From an uncultured Blautia sp. (GTDB taxonomy: Bacteria; Bacillota; Clostridia; Lachnospirales; Lachnospiraceae): DNA of 64,000 nt. Shown one piece after another: positions 1 through 7,581 of this stretch. The stretch lies in contig CAKRRX010000001.1 in NCBI GenBank assembly GCA_934394595.1, positions 1-64,000 on the forward strand. The letters run 5' to 3'. A program made the position numbers and the translations under genes. The notes under the pieces were generated by a model. The model was not told the DNA's origin. It worked only from the letters and a program-made list of their open reading frames with translations, and searched no databases. Position 1 is the first letter of the stretch. Each line of letters starts with the position of its first letter.

Positions 1-486
1 ATTTAAACCAAAATTCAGTGCAGTTCCAGTCATCCTTTTCATACCTGCTTCTGCCACAAATTCATCATCCATTCTGATATATTCGTTTTCTTCACTGTCT
101 GTGAGCTTCAGATTTTCCCAGTCAAACTTTTCCTTGCTTCCATCCTTTTCAATTTTCATTTTCAACATACAGAAGGTCTTTCCTGTCTCCGCCTCTTTCT
201 TATAATCGCTGGTCTCAACACCGGTGTAGCCAAGATCTACACTTACATTTTCAAGGCTGGGCGCAATCTCCACTTCTTCTACTGTGATTTTCCATCCGGC
301 TGCTGAAATTTCTGTGCCAATATCTGTCTTAGTTTTCTCTTCCCCGGTCTCTTTTTCATCACAGCTTTTATCTATGGATTCTGTCTTGGCATTATTCTCT
401 GCCATAGCTGTGCTTATACTTCCGCCTGCCATCAATCCCAAAGCCATCGCCGCTCCTATTACCTGCAATAAAACTTTTTTCTTCAT
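1..486 (-). CDS. Secreted protein of unknown function, C-terminus cut by window edge
   Basis: The reading frame is open from an ATG at 484-486 to the left edge without a stop, so only the first 162 residues are visible. The start is supported by an AAGGAG site about 8 bases upstream. Residues 1-29 look like a signal peptide: a Lys-rich start, a hydrophobic core and an Ala-Met-Ala cleavage region. An acidic/polar linker follows, and then a beta-rich stretch with alternating hydrophobic residues. The pattern resembles the small immunoglobulin-like DUF4352-type domains of secreted Firmicute proteins, but I cannot confirm that. No lipobox cysteine is present. The gene starts 21 bases after the stop of the sulfotransferase-like gene on the same strand, so it is probably the fourth gene of that operon. 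Function unknown. Confidence 0.7.
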   Translation of the reverse strand, partial: MKKKVLLQVIGAAMALGLMAGGSISTAMAENNAKTESIDKSCDEKETGEEKTKTDIGTEISAAGWKITVEEVEIAPSLENVSVDLGYTGVETSDYKKEAETGKTFCMLKMKIEKDGSKEKFDWENLKLTDSEENEYIRMDDEFVAEAGMKRMTGTALNFGLN

Positions 487-507
487 TTCCAAACTCCTTA
501 TCATTCC

Positions 508-2583
508 TTATTTTATCGTAAAACTCTGTTCTGTATCATAAAATCCATCCTGATACATGACATAAATCTCATATTCATCTGCTTCCATATCCTGCAGTGG
601 TATTGGCATATACTCATAAAATTGCAGATAATCCTTAGCATGAAGCAAGATATTGGTTGTGTCATACAAATAAGTATTGTTCTTTCCATGGAAAATCACC
701 TGAGAAATCTGATGGTCATAGGTTCCCACATAAAGCACTTCTCCGGTAATATGGAAGGTAATATCCTCACTGTTCAGCACCTGTTCCGGTGTCTCCAGCC
801 CCTCTTCTTCATTTACCTTTACCGGCTTGATCAGCTCACCCAGTATGTAGTTTTCTTTTTGTTCCATCGGAGATACCAAGTCATTGTAATCCATCTTCAT
901 TTCCGAAGAACGGTAAAAATGTTCCTTGATACTGTACTGATTGATCAGTTCCTCTGTGTCATAGTCAAACTCGTAATTCATGCCCCTTCTGCCATCTTCA
1001 GATACCATTACATGACCGCACATACCAAAAATATGGTTACTCTCTTCATCATAAATAGTGGCGGAGGTAATCAGTGAATAAATCACCGGGATCTTTTTGA
1101 TCTGCTGAACTGTCATCTCTTTTTCATTTACCGCATAAACCAACAGATAAGATTCCTCTGCCCCGTCAAAATAAGGAAGCACCTCTGACTTTCTTACCTT
1201 TACATAATGGTTGTCAAACATACTGATCTCTACAGTCTGATCATTTCCATCCAGATCTGCATCCAACTGATAGGCTGTGTGCTGCTGAATCTGATAAACA
1301 AAATCCCCCTCTGGCTGAAGTACATATTTTTCATATTCAGTACCTTCCCAAAATCTTGGATCACAAAGAATCCACCGGATTTCCTTGGTTGTCCAGTTCA
1401 GTTTGACTACAGATTCCAGGTTTCTCGGGCTAATGATAATGGTGTCCGTCTCAGGCTGGTAAGATACAGTATTTAGATGGGTCCAATCTACCATATTTTC
1501 ATAATCGGTATCAAAAAGATCACTCATGATCAGCTCATTAACTACTTTACCCGTCTGCCGGTCAATTTCCTCAATTTTATCCTCTATATGTCCCTGCAGA
1601 GAACTGGTCAGTACCAGAAGATTTCCACCTGGCTCTTTCTCAATTACCTCATGATGGTTTCCACCGGCCACATAATAAATGGTGTGGGTACGACCCAGGT
1701 AATCAATCTCATTGAGATTCGTAGTCTGCGGCTTGTCCTGAGACGGTACATAAGTAGTATTGTCCACAGATATGATCCGGTCATTGGACAACATGAAAAT
1801 CTCTGTAGTTCTTTCTCCGCTTAAATACCAGCGAATATCTCCCATGCAGTCATAAGCAAATGGATAGGAGGTTCTCTGTCCATATACCATAGTCAGCTCA
1901 AAGGCAGATTCTCCGCTTACTTTTATTGGTTCTACTGCATTTTCCAGTTTCTCAGGAAGCCCGTCTGTTGTAATGGTAAGCTCCTGGGAATCTGTCACAT
2001 TTCCAGATTCGTCCAAAAGTTCCAGGACTACTGTATTGTCCATAGCCGGATACAGACCGATTACAGGCACTCTATGGGAAAATGCAGCATCCACTTCCCC
2101 ACTGATATTTGCAGACTCAGTTTTTCCTTTTACTGTAAAACGTACCTTGCATTCTTCCCTGGTATTAAAAAGCACCACTGCAGTAAGCGGAGAAATCTGA
2201 TAAGGATTCTGGATCACCATAGGTTCTTCCCAGGTATAGCCATGATCCTGTTCTGCCTGGAGCTGCTGGTCAATCTCATAGGAATTTTCTACTAAAGAAG
2301 GCTCTTTGGTAATGGCAGTTTCAATATTTTTTGCAGACGCATCGTTCTCTTCTATAGATGCTCTGCCTTCCAGATTCATCTGGGCGCTTATCGCCTGCCC
2401 GTAATAACCATAAACTTTTTTTCTTGACTCAGATATTGTAGAAGAAACCTCCTGTCTGGTAGCTCCTCGTAATATGTTTGAAATTCCTTCCCGTTTTTTC
2501 CAGCACACCAAAGACAAAATTGCCAGCAGCATAAAAGATGGTACCAACAATAGTATCTTTGTTCTTTTCTTCCATTTCTTCAT
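508..2583 (-). CDS. Membrane-anchored arylsulfotransferase (ASST)-like protein
   Basis: About 691 residues. A short basic N-terminus is followed by one membrane segment (about residues 10-28), which leaves the rest outside the cell. A linker and a beta-sandwich domain (about 130-220) match the usual N-terminal domain of arylsulfotransferases. The remainder is a beta-propeller-like catalytic region with the family signatures NHHEV (about residue 310), DWTHLN (about 366) and a PRNLESVV segment (about 384). The family transfers sulfate from one phenolic ester to another without PAPS, using an active-site histidine; which histidine serves here is inferred. An upstream ATG at 2625 overlaps the kinase gene. 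I prefer 2583 because a GGGGA site precedes it and it gives a clean signal-anchor. The gene follows a response regulator and kinase, so its expression is probably controlled by that pair. The natural substrate is unknown. Confidence 0.8.
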   Translation of the reverse strand: MKKWKKRTKILLLVPSFMLLAILSLVCWKKREGISNILRGATRQEVSSTISESRKKVYGYYGQAISAQMNLEGRASIEENDASAKNIETAITKEPSLVENSYEIDQQLQAEQDHGYTWEEPMVIQNPYQISPLTAVVLFNTREECKVRFTVKGKTESANISGEVDAAFSHRVPVIGLYPAMDNTVVLELLDESGNVTDSQELTITTDGLPEKLENAVEPIKVSGESAFELTMVYGQRTSYPFAYDCMGDIRWYLSGERTTEIFMLSNDRIISVDNTTYVPSQDKPQTTNLNEIDYLGRTHTIYYVAGGNHHEVIEKEPGGNLLVLTSSLQGHIEDKIEEIDRQTGKVVNELIMSDLFDTDYENMVDWTHLNTVSYQPETDTIIISPRNLESVVKLNWTTKEIRWILCDPRFWEGTEYEKYVLQPEGDFVYQIQQHTAYQLDADLDGNDQTVEISMFDNHYVKVRKSEVLPYFDGAEESYLLVYAVNEKEMTVQQIKKIPVIYSLITSATIYDEESNHIFGMCGHVMVSEDGRRGMNYEFDYDTEELINQYSIKEHFYRSSEMKMDYNDLVSPMEQKENYILGELIKPVKVNEEEGLETPEQVLNSEDITFHITGEVLYVGTYDHQISQVIFHGKNNTYLYDTTNILLHAKDYLQFYEYMPIPLQDMEADEYEIYVMYQDGFYDTEQSFTIK

Positions 2584-2608
2584 ATCTCTTTTATCCCCAT
2601 TCTTTGTT

Positions 2609-3901
2609 TTACTGATCTTTCTCATCCCATTTCATTTCCGGCAGCCGTATCCAAAACAAAACTCCGTTCTCCAGATTTTTCGCGCCACAGGTTCCATTAT
2701 GCTTTTCTACGATCTTGCGGACGACATATAAACCAAGTCCCACATTTCGAGCTGTATTTTCAGAAGTTACCGGTTTCTTTTTCTGCGACGTGGTATAAAA
2801 GCTGTCCCAAATATGCTCCATTTGATTCTCCCGGATCTGCTCTCCGTCATTGTATATTTCCAGACATATCTGTTTTTTCTCCTTTTTCAGGGTGATTGCA
2901 ATCCTTTTTCCCTGTTCAGTATGCTGGAATGCATTCATCAAATAATTGTTAGCAGCTCTTTCCAGGTACATGCGATTTCCGTACACAAAGCAGTTCTCTT
3001 CGATTTCCTGCTCCACCTTGATCTCATTTTTCCGGAAAATTGCGTCATAGCGAAGGAGCAGATATTTCGCCAGTTCCGATACATCTACCCGGCTCATTTC
3101 CATTGCACTCATCTGATTATCCAACATAGTAAAATCAAGTAATTCTCCCACCATTTTAGACATTTTATCCAGTTCTTCATGAATAGATGTGTAATAATAG
3201 GCGCGGTCAATTTTGTCTCCTGCAATTTCCAGCAATTCCACCTGACTGGACACTACAGCCAGCGGAGTCTTTAACTCATGGGAAATATTTGCTACAAACT
3301 CTCTCTGGCTTTCCAGAAGCTGGTATTCAGAGTATCTGACCTGTTTTTGCACCTGGTTTCTGTTTTTCTTTGACAGAAAACAGGTCAGAATGATAACAAA
3401 CAGGCATACTATACAAAAATATATCCTTGTGCCATTCATTACTCCCATAACAGACTGTACATCTTTTCTCAAATATACATAAAAAACACTGCCATCCTGT
3501 ATAATCTTTCCCCGAAAGATCAAAACACGGCGCGATTCCCTATTTTGTTCCTGCAAAGTTCCCTGTTCTGTATACTGACTGATTTTATTCTGTATATATT
3601 TTTGTGTTCGTTCTGACCTTAATGAGGAACGGGATGTATAAACCTGTTCAAAATTTTCATCTACAATCACAGTTTCAAATTTTTCTTTTTGATAATCTGC
3701 AAGAATTTCCTCATCATCCTCACTGATTTCAGCCAGATCCATATCATGAAGATCCTCATACAGCTGATTCAAAATTCTCACTTTTGATGCTTTATATAAA
3801 GGATAACAACATATACAATACATCCCCACCATCAAGGTAAAAATGAGTACCAGTTTCCACAAATCATCAAGTTTTTTTAAGACTCCCAGTCTATTTTTCA
3901 C
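2609..3901 (-). CDS. Sensor histidine kinase (HisKA/HATPase type)
   Basis: About 430 residues. There are two membrane segments (about 15-36 and 150-173), with an extracytoplasmic sensor domain of about 110 residues between them. The dimerisation/phosphoacceptor helix carries ISHELKTPL with the phosphorylatable His. The ATPase domain has an N-box (NYLMNAFQHT) and a GLGLYVV G-box. It therefore senses an external signal and phosphorylates the adjacent response regulator. The start is probably GTG at 3901, with GGGGAGG six bases upstream; an ATG at 3907 sits directly against that site and is less likely. The gene overlaps the regulator by about 11 bases, and its 3' end abuts the sulfotransferase gene, so these are co-transcribed. 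The ligand cannot be told from the sequence. Confidence 0.9.
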   Translation of the reverse strand: MKNRLGVLKKLDDLWKLVLIFTLMVGMYCICCYPLYKASKVRILNQLYEDLHDMDLAEISEDDEEILADYQKEKFETVIVDENFEQVYTSRSSLRSERTQKYIQNKISQYTEQGTLQEQNRESRRVLIFRGKIIQDGSVFYVYLRKDVQSVMGVMNGTRIYFCIVCLFVIILTCFLSKKNRNQVQKQVRYSEYQLLESQREFVANISHELKTPLAVVSSQVELLEIAGDKIDRAYYYTSIHEELDKMSKMVGELLDFTMLDNQMSAMEMSRVDVSELAKYLLLRYDAIFRKNEIKVEQEIEENCFVYGNRMYLERAANNYLMNAFQHTEQGKRIAITLKKEKKQICLEIYNDGEQIRENQMEHIWDSFYTTSQKKKPVTSENTARNVGLGLYVVRKIVEKHNGTCGAKNLENGVLFWIRLPEMKWDEKDQ

Positions 3902-4577
3902 TGACATCCTCCCCGAAAATATAACCTACACCATAAACTGTCCGAATATAATTGCACTCATCTCCCAGCTTTTTTCTCAACTGCTTGACCACCGTATCAA
4001 TAGTCCGGACATCACCGGCATAATCATACTCCCACACTGCATCCAATATCGTGTTCCTTGGAAGGACAACTCCCGGATGTTCCATAAAATAAGCCATCAG
4101 ATCAAATTCTTTCTTGGTGGTCTCAATATATTTTCCTCTGTAATATAGATACTGTCCGTTTATATCCAGCTCCAGTTCTTTGTATGCCAGCATGGCACGA
4201 AGCTTACCTGCACGCTTTAACACAGCCTCAATATGCATTTTCACAAGAGCCAGGGTAAAGGGCTTGGTAATATAATCATCTGCCCCTTTTTCAAATCCTC
4301 TCATCTGGTCATCTACTGCAGATCTTGCAGACAGAATGATCACCGGAACTTCCGATATTTTTCGTATTTCGCTCAGTACACTGTACCCGGAAATATCTGG
4401 CAGCATAAGATCCAGAAGGATCAGATCTACTTTCTGTTTGTTCTGGCGAAAATAAACCAATGCCTGATTTCCACTTAGAGCTGTCTCCACTTCATAATTC
4501 TGGATCTTCAAGAAATCAGAGATGGTCTGTGCCAGTTTTGGCTCATCCTCAACTACAAGAATCTCTATTTTTTTCAC
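3891..4577 (-). CDS. OmpR/PhoB-family response regulator
   Basis: About 228 residues. The N-terminal receiver domain carries the acidic pair in VEDE, the phosphoacceptor Asp in LLDLMLPD, and the conserved Thr/Ser and Lys (SARSA, TKPF). The C-terminal winged-helix DNA-binding domain ends with the typical VRTIDTVVKQLRKKLG and VYGVGYIF motifs. Two GTG starts are possible. GTG 4577 has GGGGAG at good spacing and removes an unusual basic leader, so I prefer it over GTG 4595. The gene is first in a minus-strand operon with the kinase, the sulfotransferase-like protein and a secreted protein. A promoter and tandem direct repeats lie just upstream, so autoregulation is plausible. Confidence 0.92.
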   Translation of the reverse strand: MKKIEILVVEDEPKLAQTISDFLKIQNYEVETALSGNQALVYFRQNKQKVDLILLDLMLPDISGYSVLSEIRKISEVPVIILSARSAVDDQMRGFEKGADDYITKPFTLALVKMHIEAVLKRAGKLRAMLAYKELELDINGQYLYYRGKYIETTKKEFDLMAYFMEHPGVVLPRNTILDAVWEYDYAGDVRTIDTVVKQLRKKLGDECNYIRTVYGVGYIFGEDVSEK

Positions 4578-4626
4578 TCTTCTTTTTCTCCCCACAATTC
4601 ATTGTTGCTTCTAATAGCATTTTGAC

Positions 4627-4642
4627 CTTAACATCTTAACAT
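4627..4642. promoter_or_regulatory. Tandem direct repeat, possible response-regulator site
   Basis: The 8-base unit CTTAACAT occurs twice head to tail between the predicted promoter and the response-regulator gene. OmpR-family regulators bind direct repeats, usually about 10-11 bases apart, so the 8-base period is not ideal. Autoregulation is inference only. Confidence 0.3.
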
Positions 4643-4645
4643 GTA

Positions 4646-4673
4646 ATTATGATGGAAATATGAGAAATGTCTA
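4646..4673 (-). promoter_or_regulatory. Sigma-A-like promoter of the two-component operon
   Basis: On the minus strand, TAGACA (4668-4673) and CATAAT (4646-4651) are separated by 16 bases. Each matches the consensus at five of six positions. The element points at the response-regulator gene. Confidence 0.5.
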
Positions 4674-4716
4674 TTTTTTTAATATTTTATTACAAAGCAA
4701 TGACGATTGGTAACAA

Positions 4717-4750
4717 AAAATGTATGCCGACAAAATGCGGCATACATTTT
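4717..4750 (-). terminator. Rho-independent terminator of recA-recX
   Basis: Perfect 13-base inverted repeat (AAAATGTATGCCG and its complement) with an 8-base loop, overlapping the recX stop codon. On the minus strand it is followed by a run of T. Confidence 0.9.
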
Positions 4751-5244
4751 CATTCTAATTTTTCTCTTGTATAAGTAATATTCATTTCTCCCAACACATG
4801 GGAGATATCTCCATAGCCAAATCCATGGCGCAGCAGATATCCCTGGAGTCTGCGCATCTCTTTCTCATCAAGTGTGGAATCTGGCTGGTACTTCTTTCGC
4901 ACCGCAGTGCGAAGAACTTCCAGTTCATCCGGCTCCTGGATCTCGGCCACACTCTCCCAGGCAGCAGCCGCAGTCTCACGGTCAACTCCCTTTGTGGACA
5001 GTTCCTGAAGGATCTTCTGGCGGCTCTTTGTACTCATCCGGAAGGAGATGTAATTCTCCGCGTATCTTCTGTCATTGAGATAGCCATAGGAACGCACATA
5101 GTTCATAGCATCTTCCACAGCATCTGCAGAAAAACCTGCCTGACGCAGCCGGTCAGACAGGCCTTTCTCTGTACGATCCATATGCTCCAGAAGCAGCATG
5201 GCCTTCCTGCGGGCTTTCTTCTGCTCTTCTGAAATCTCAGGCAT
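4750..5244 (-). CDS. recX: Regulatory protein RecX
   Basis: 164 residues, made of three-helix RecX repeats (for example LRQAGFSADAVEDAMNYVRSYGYLND and a LRRHGFGYGDI-type C-terminal repeat). RecX binds the RecA filament and modulates recombination and the SOS response. The gene lies 3 bases after recA, and its ribosome site (GGACGGGG) lies inside the recA 3' end, so the two are translationally linked. A strong terminator overlaps its stop. This recA-recX arrangement is common and supports the call. Length is within the family range. Confidence 0.92.
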   Translation of the reverse strand: MPEISEEQKKARRKAMLLLEHMDRTEKGLSDRLRQAGFSADAVEDAMNYVRSYGYLNDRRYAENYISFRMSTKSRQKILQELSTKGVDRETAAAAWESVAEIQEPDELEVLRTAVRKKYQPDSTLDEKEMRRLQGYLLRHGFGYGDISHVLGEMNITYTREKLE

Positions 5245-5247
5245 ATG

Positions 5248-6369
5248 TTATTCCCCGTCCTTTCCGGCTGTACTGTCAGCTGCTGCAGGAGAAGCAGTTG
5301 TAGCTGCGGTCTTATCTGTATTGGCAGCCTTTCCCGGGGTCTTCTTCTCTGCTTCAGATTCCTCGGTCTCACCCGGGATAAGATTGTAATGAACTCTCAC
5401 CTTGTGTTCGATCTCATCACAGATATCCGGATGCTCCTTCAGGAACAGCTTGGCATTCTCACGGCCCTGGCCGATCTTATTACCCTCGTATGCATACCAG
5501 GCACCGCTCTTATTCACTATGGAATTCTCAGCAGCAAGGTCAAGGATATCTCCCTCCTTGGAAATGCCGGTACCAAACATGATATCAAATTCTGCCTGCT
5601 TAAATGGAGGAGCCACCTTATTCTTCACAACCTTGATCCTGGTGTGGTTACCTACCATCTCTCCGCCCTGCTTCAGTGTCTCTACACGGCGGACATCAAG
5701 ACGTACAGAAGAGTAGAACTTCAGGGCACGTCCACCTGTGGTGGTCTCCGGATTGCCGAACATAACTCCCACTTTCTCACGGAGCTGATTGATAAAAATC
5801 ACAACACAATTAGACTTACTGATGATGGCAGTGAGCTTACGGAGGGCCTGGGACATCAGACGGGCCTGAAGACCTACATGGCTGTCACCCATATCTCCGT
5901 CGATTTCAGCCTTGGGTACCAGCGCTGCAACAGAGTCTACAATGATGATATCCACAGCGCCGGATCTCACCATAGTCTCTGCGATCTCAAGTGCCTGCTC
6001 ACCATTATCCGGCTGGGAAATGTAAAGATTATCAATATCCACACCGATATTCTTGGCATAAACCGGATCCAGGGCATGCTCTGCATCGATAAAGCCTGCA
6101 ATACCGCCGCGCTTCTGCACCTCTGCTACCATATGCAGGGCTACGGTAGTCTTACCACTGGATTCCGGCCCGTAGATCTCCACAATACGTCCCTTGGGAA
6201 CACCGCCTACACCAAGGGCGATATCAAGACTCAAAGAACCAGTGGGAACGGTCTCTACCTGCATATTGGCACTGGACTCGCCAAGTTTCATAACGGAGCC
6301 CTTGCCATACTGCTTCTCGATCTGTCCAAGGGCTGCCTCCAGGGCTTTCTTCTTCTCTTCATTTATCAT
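5248..6369 (-). CDS. recA: Recombinase A
   Basis: 373 residues, near-canonical RecA. The Walker A motif GPESSGKTT is at about residue 66. The Walker B region [16 protein letters not shown], loop 1 ([22 protein letters not shown]) and the loop 2 region around [22 protein letters not shown] are all intact. The C-terminal tail is Ala/Thr-rich and acidic, as is usual in clostridia. The protein binds single-stranded DNA, drives homologous strand exchange and triggers LexA self-cleavage in the cytoplasm. Start at ATG 6369 with AAGGAG upstream. The promoter and LexA box lie 30-90 bases upstream, and recX follows as second gene of the operon. Confidence 0.99.
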   Translation of the reverse strand: MINEEKKKALEAALGQIEKQYGKGSVMKLGESSANMQVETVPTGSLSLDIALGVGGVPKGRIVEIYGPESSGKTTVALHMVAEVQKRGGIAGFIDAEHALDPVYAKNIGVDIDNLYISQPDNGEQALEIAETMVRSGAVDIIIVDSVAALVPKAEIDGDMGDSHVGLQARLMSQALRKLTAIISKSNCVVIFINQLREKVGVMFGNPETTTGGRALKFYSSVRLDVRRVETLKQGGEMVGNHTRIKVVKNKVAPPFKQAEFDIMFGTGISKEGDILDLAAENSIVNKSGAWYAYEGNKIGQGRENAKLFLKEHPDICDEIEHKVRVHYNLIPGETEESEAEKKTPGKAANTDKTAATTASPAAADSTAGKDGE

Positions 6370-6401
6370 TATCTTAAATCTCCTTATTCATTCTATAAAT
6401 G

Positions 6402-6415
6402 CGAACCTATGTTCG
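6402..6415. promoter_or_regulatory. LexA (DinR) SOS operator of recA
   Basis: CGAAC-CTAT-GTTCG is a perfect palindromic match to the Gram-positive SOS box CGAACN4GTTCG. It lies just downstream of the predicted transcription start, so bound LexA would block early elongation. Confidence 0.93.
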
Positions 6416-6430
6416 TTTTCTCTGTATTAC

Positions 6431-6459
6431 ATAGTATTATAAATCACAGGGATTGTCAA
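6431..6459 (-). promoter_or_regulatory. Sigma-A promoter of recA
   Basis: On the minus strand, TTGACA (6454-6459) and TACTAT (6431-6436) are separated by exactly 17 bases. Transcription should start near 6424, immediately before the LexA box. Confidence 0.8.
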
Positions 6460-6803
6460 GCTTTTCCTGAAATTTCTCTATGATCTTTCTCTGCTGTAAA
6501 AAGTCGTTTTCTTTTCCTGTCTCTCCTTTCCGCTCCTGGACAATGGGCTGTTTTGGTCATTTTACAGCACAGGCCGCATACTTTCTGGCAAACAACACTT
6601 TCCCCTATTTATCCAGAGCTCTATAAATTTTTAATTAATGGAAATGTTCCCGAATATGGAAGTCAGAATTTCTTAAAGATAACCGGAATGAAATCCGGCA
6701 GAATATAATGATATCAGGGTCAAAAGATCAAAAAGCTGTTCATGCTTGCATGATAAGGCTTTTGAACTTGGGACCCGTCCTGTTCTTTTTCCTATCATAA
6801 CCG
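6460..6803. other. Intergenic stretch between recA promoter and coat-gene terminator
   Basis: No convincing gene is seen. The stretch holds a 10-base inverted repeat TGCTGTAAAA (6492-6501) / TTTTACAGCA (6560-6569), a small CCGGA/TCCGG hairpin near 6682-6697, and one copy of the CUUG hairpin repeat (6717-6776). The rest is AT-rich and featureless to my reading. Confidence 0.5.
6717..6776. repeat. CUUG-loop hairpin repeat, copy A
   Basis: The core at 6728-6763 matches 20102-20137 at 34 of 36 positions. It folds as nested stems: GGGTC with GACCC outermost, AAAAGC with GCTTTT, then TCATG-CTTG-CATGA. Both known copies are intergenic, so it is a dispersed element or a structured RNA rather than coding sequence. 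Confidence 0.75.
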
Positions 6804-6844
6804 AAAAAATCCGGGATTACAAGCTTTTTTTGCAATCCCGGATT
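6804..6844 (-). terminator. Rho-independent terminator downstream of the coat-like genes
   Basis: Perfect 11-base inverted repeat AATCCGGGATT / AATCCCGGATT with a 15-base spacer. On the minus strand a TTTTTT run follows the right arm. It should end the transcript of the two small genes at 6953-7408. Confidence 0.8.
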
Positions 6845-6852
6845 ACGAATAT

Positions 6853-6897
6853 CCTAGAGCGTGTTTGAAAAATCATTCCCGCAATCTGCATGCCCCA
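6853..6897. repeat. 45-bp GAGCGTGTTTGAAAA intergenic repeat, copy A
   Basis: Matches 47752-47796 at 43 of 45 positions in the same orientation. Here its 3' part continues into a hairpin (TCCCGCAA ... TTGCGGGA, about 6877-6907) flanked by A-rich and T-rich arms. Not coding. Confidence 0.85.
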
Positions 6898-6952
6898 CTT
6901 TGCGGGAGATGTTTTTCCCATTAGACGGTGTGTGTGTGACTGACTCGTCCGC

Positions 6953-7210
6953 TTAGACTGGCCTGGAGCCTGTCAAAATGTTTCTCACATGCTCAACTTC
7001 TTCCCTTGTGGCCTTTGCAGCCGGGACATAATAGCCTTTTGCCCGCGCGATCTGATAGATTTCCTCCTGGGACATCTCACACTGATTGCGCATCTGTTTC
7101 AGTGTCTGCTTTAACTGTGGGTTTTCTGTCTGTGGGATCATTTCTCCATAGCGTGTCAGTTCTCCATTGATGCCTGCCAGAGTGTCTGCTACCATTACTT
7201 TCTCGTTCAT
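6953..7210 (-). CDS. Spore coat protein, CotF-like
   Basis: 85 residues, mostly helical, with the pattern of CotF-family coat proteins: a helical DTLAGINGELTRYGEMI segment, a middle QTLKQMRNQCEMSQEEIYQ helix, and a KGYYVPA motif. The start at ATG 7210 is preferred over ATG 7219, because AGGAGG then sits 8 bases upstream instead of 2. It follows another small coat-like gene by 12 bases in the same transcript and is followed by a terminator. Such paired short genes together resemble one CotF protein split in two. Likely expressed in the mother cell. Family assignment is by similarity of pattern only. Confidence 0.7.
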   Translation of the reverse strand: MNEKVMVADTLAGINGELTRYGEMIPQTENPQLKQTLKQMRNQCEMSQEEIYQIARAKGYYVPAAKATREEVEHVRNILTGSRPV

Positions 7211-7222
7211 CTCATCCACCTC

Positions 7223-7408
7223 CTACTGTAAATACTGCATCAGCTGCTGCTTGCTGTCCACCGCACTCTGAGCCGATTTCTGGAAAAACTGCTTCACTTC
7301 CATGTCTGTGGCCTGGCTGGCATAGTCTTCCATTTTACAGTGTGTGGTGTCAAAACCACCGATCAGGTGTCTTAAATTCTGCAAATCCAGTTCTGAAATA
7401 TCGTTCAT
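7223..7408 (-). CDS. Small spore coat-associated protein, CotF N-half-like
   Basis: 61 residues, helical and soluble, starting at ATG 7408 behind a clear AGGAGG. The sequence ISELDLQNLRHLIGGFDTTHCKMEDY followed by a KQFFQKSAQSAVDSKQQLMQYL helix resembles the ferritin-like N-terminal part of CotF-type coat proteins. It is co-transcribed with the 85-residue gene downstream. I see no enzyme motif. The coat role is inferred from the neighbour and the family pattern. Confidence 0.65.
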   Translation of the reverse strand: MNDISELDLQNLRHLIGGFDTTHCKMEDYASQATDMEVKQFFQKSAQSAVDSKQQLMQYLQ

Positions 7409-7505
7409 CGCTTTTGCCTCCTGTTGTGATATTTTTCCGTATCCTGCCTGGACACTACAGAAAACAGTATGCCCTCATTTCTTTTATCTTATGTATCAAC
7501 ACCTG

Positions 7506-7547
7506 TAAAAAAACAGGGCCAACAGGAATCCATTTTCCTGTTGGCCC
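7506..7547 (-). terminator. Rho-independent terminator of glgA
   Basis: Perfect 13-base inverted repeat GGGCCAACAGGAA / TTCCTGTTGGCCC with a 6-base loop, followed on the minus strand by CTG and seven T. Confidence 0.93.
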
Positions 7548-7581
7548 GATATAAACTTTTGGCTGCGATATAACCGTTCTC

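Noticed and set aside
5245-6483. Long plus-strand open frame (412 codons) opposite recA
   Set aside because: It is the antisense shadow of a strongly conserved recA gene. It has no ribosome site and no recognisable protein pattern.
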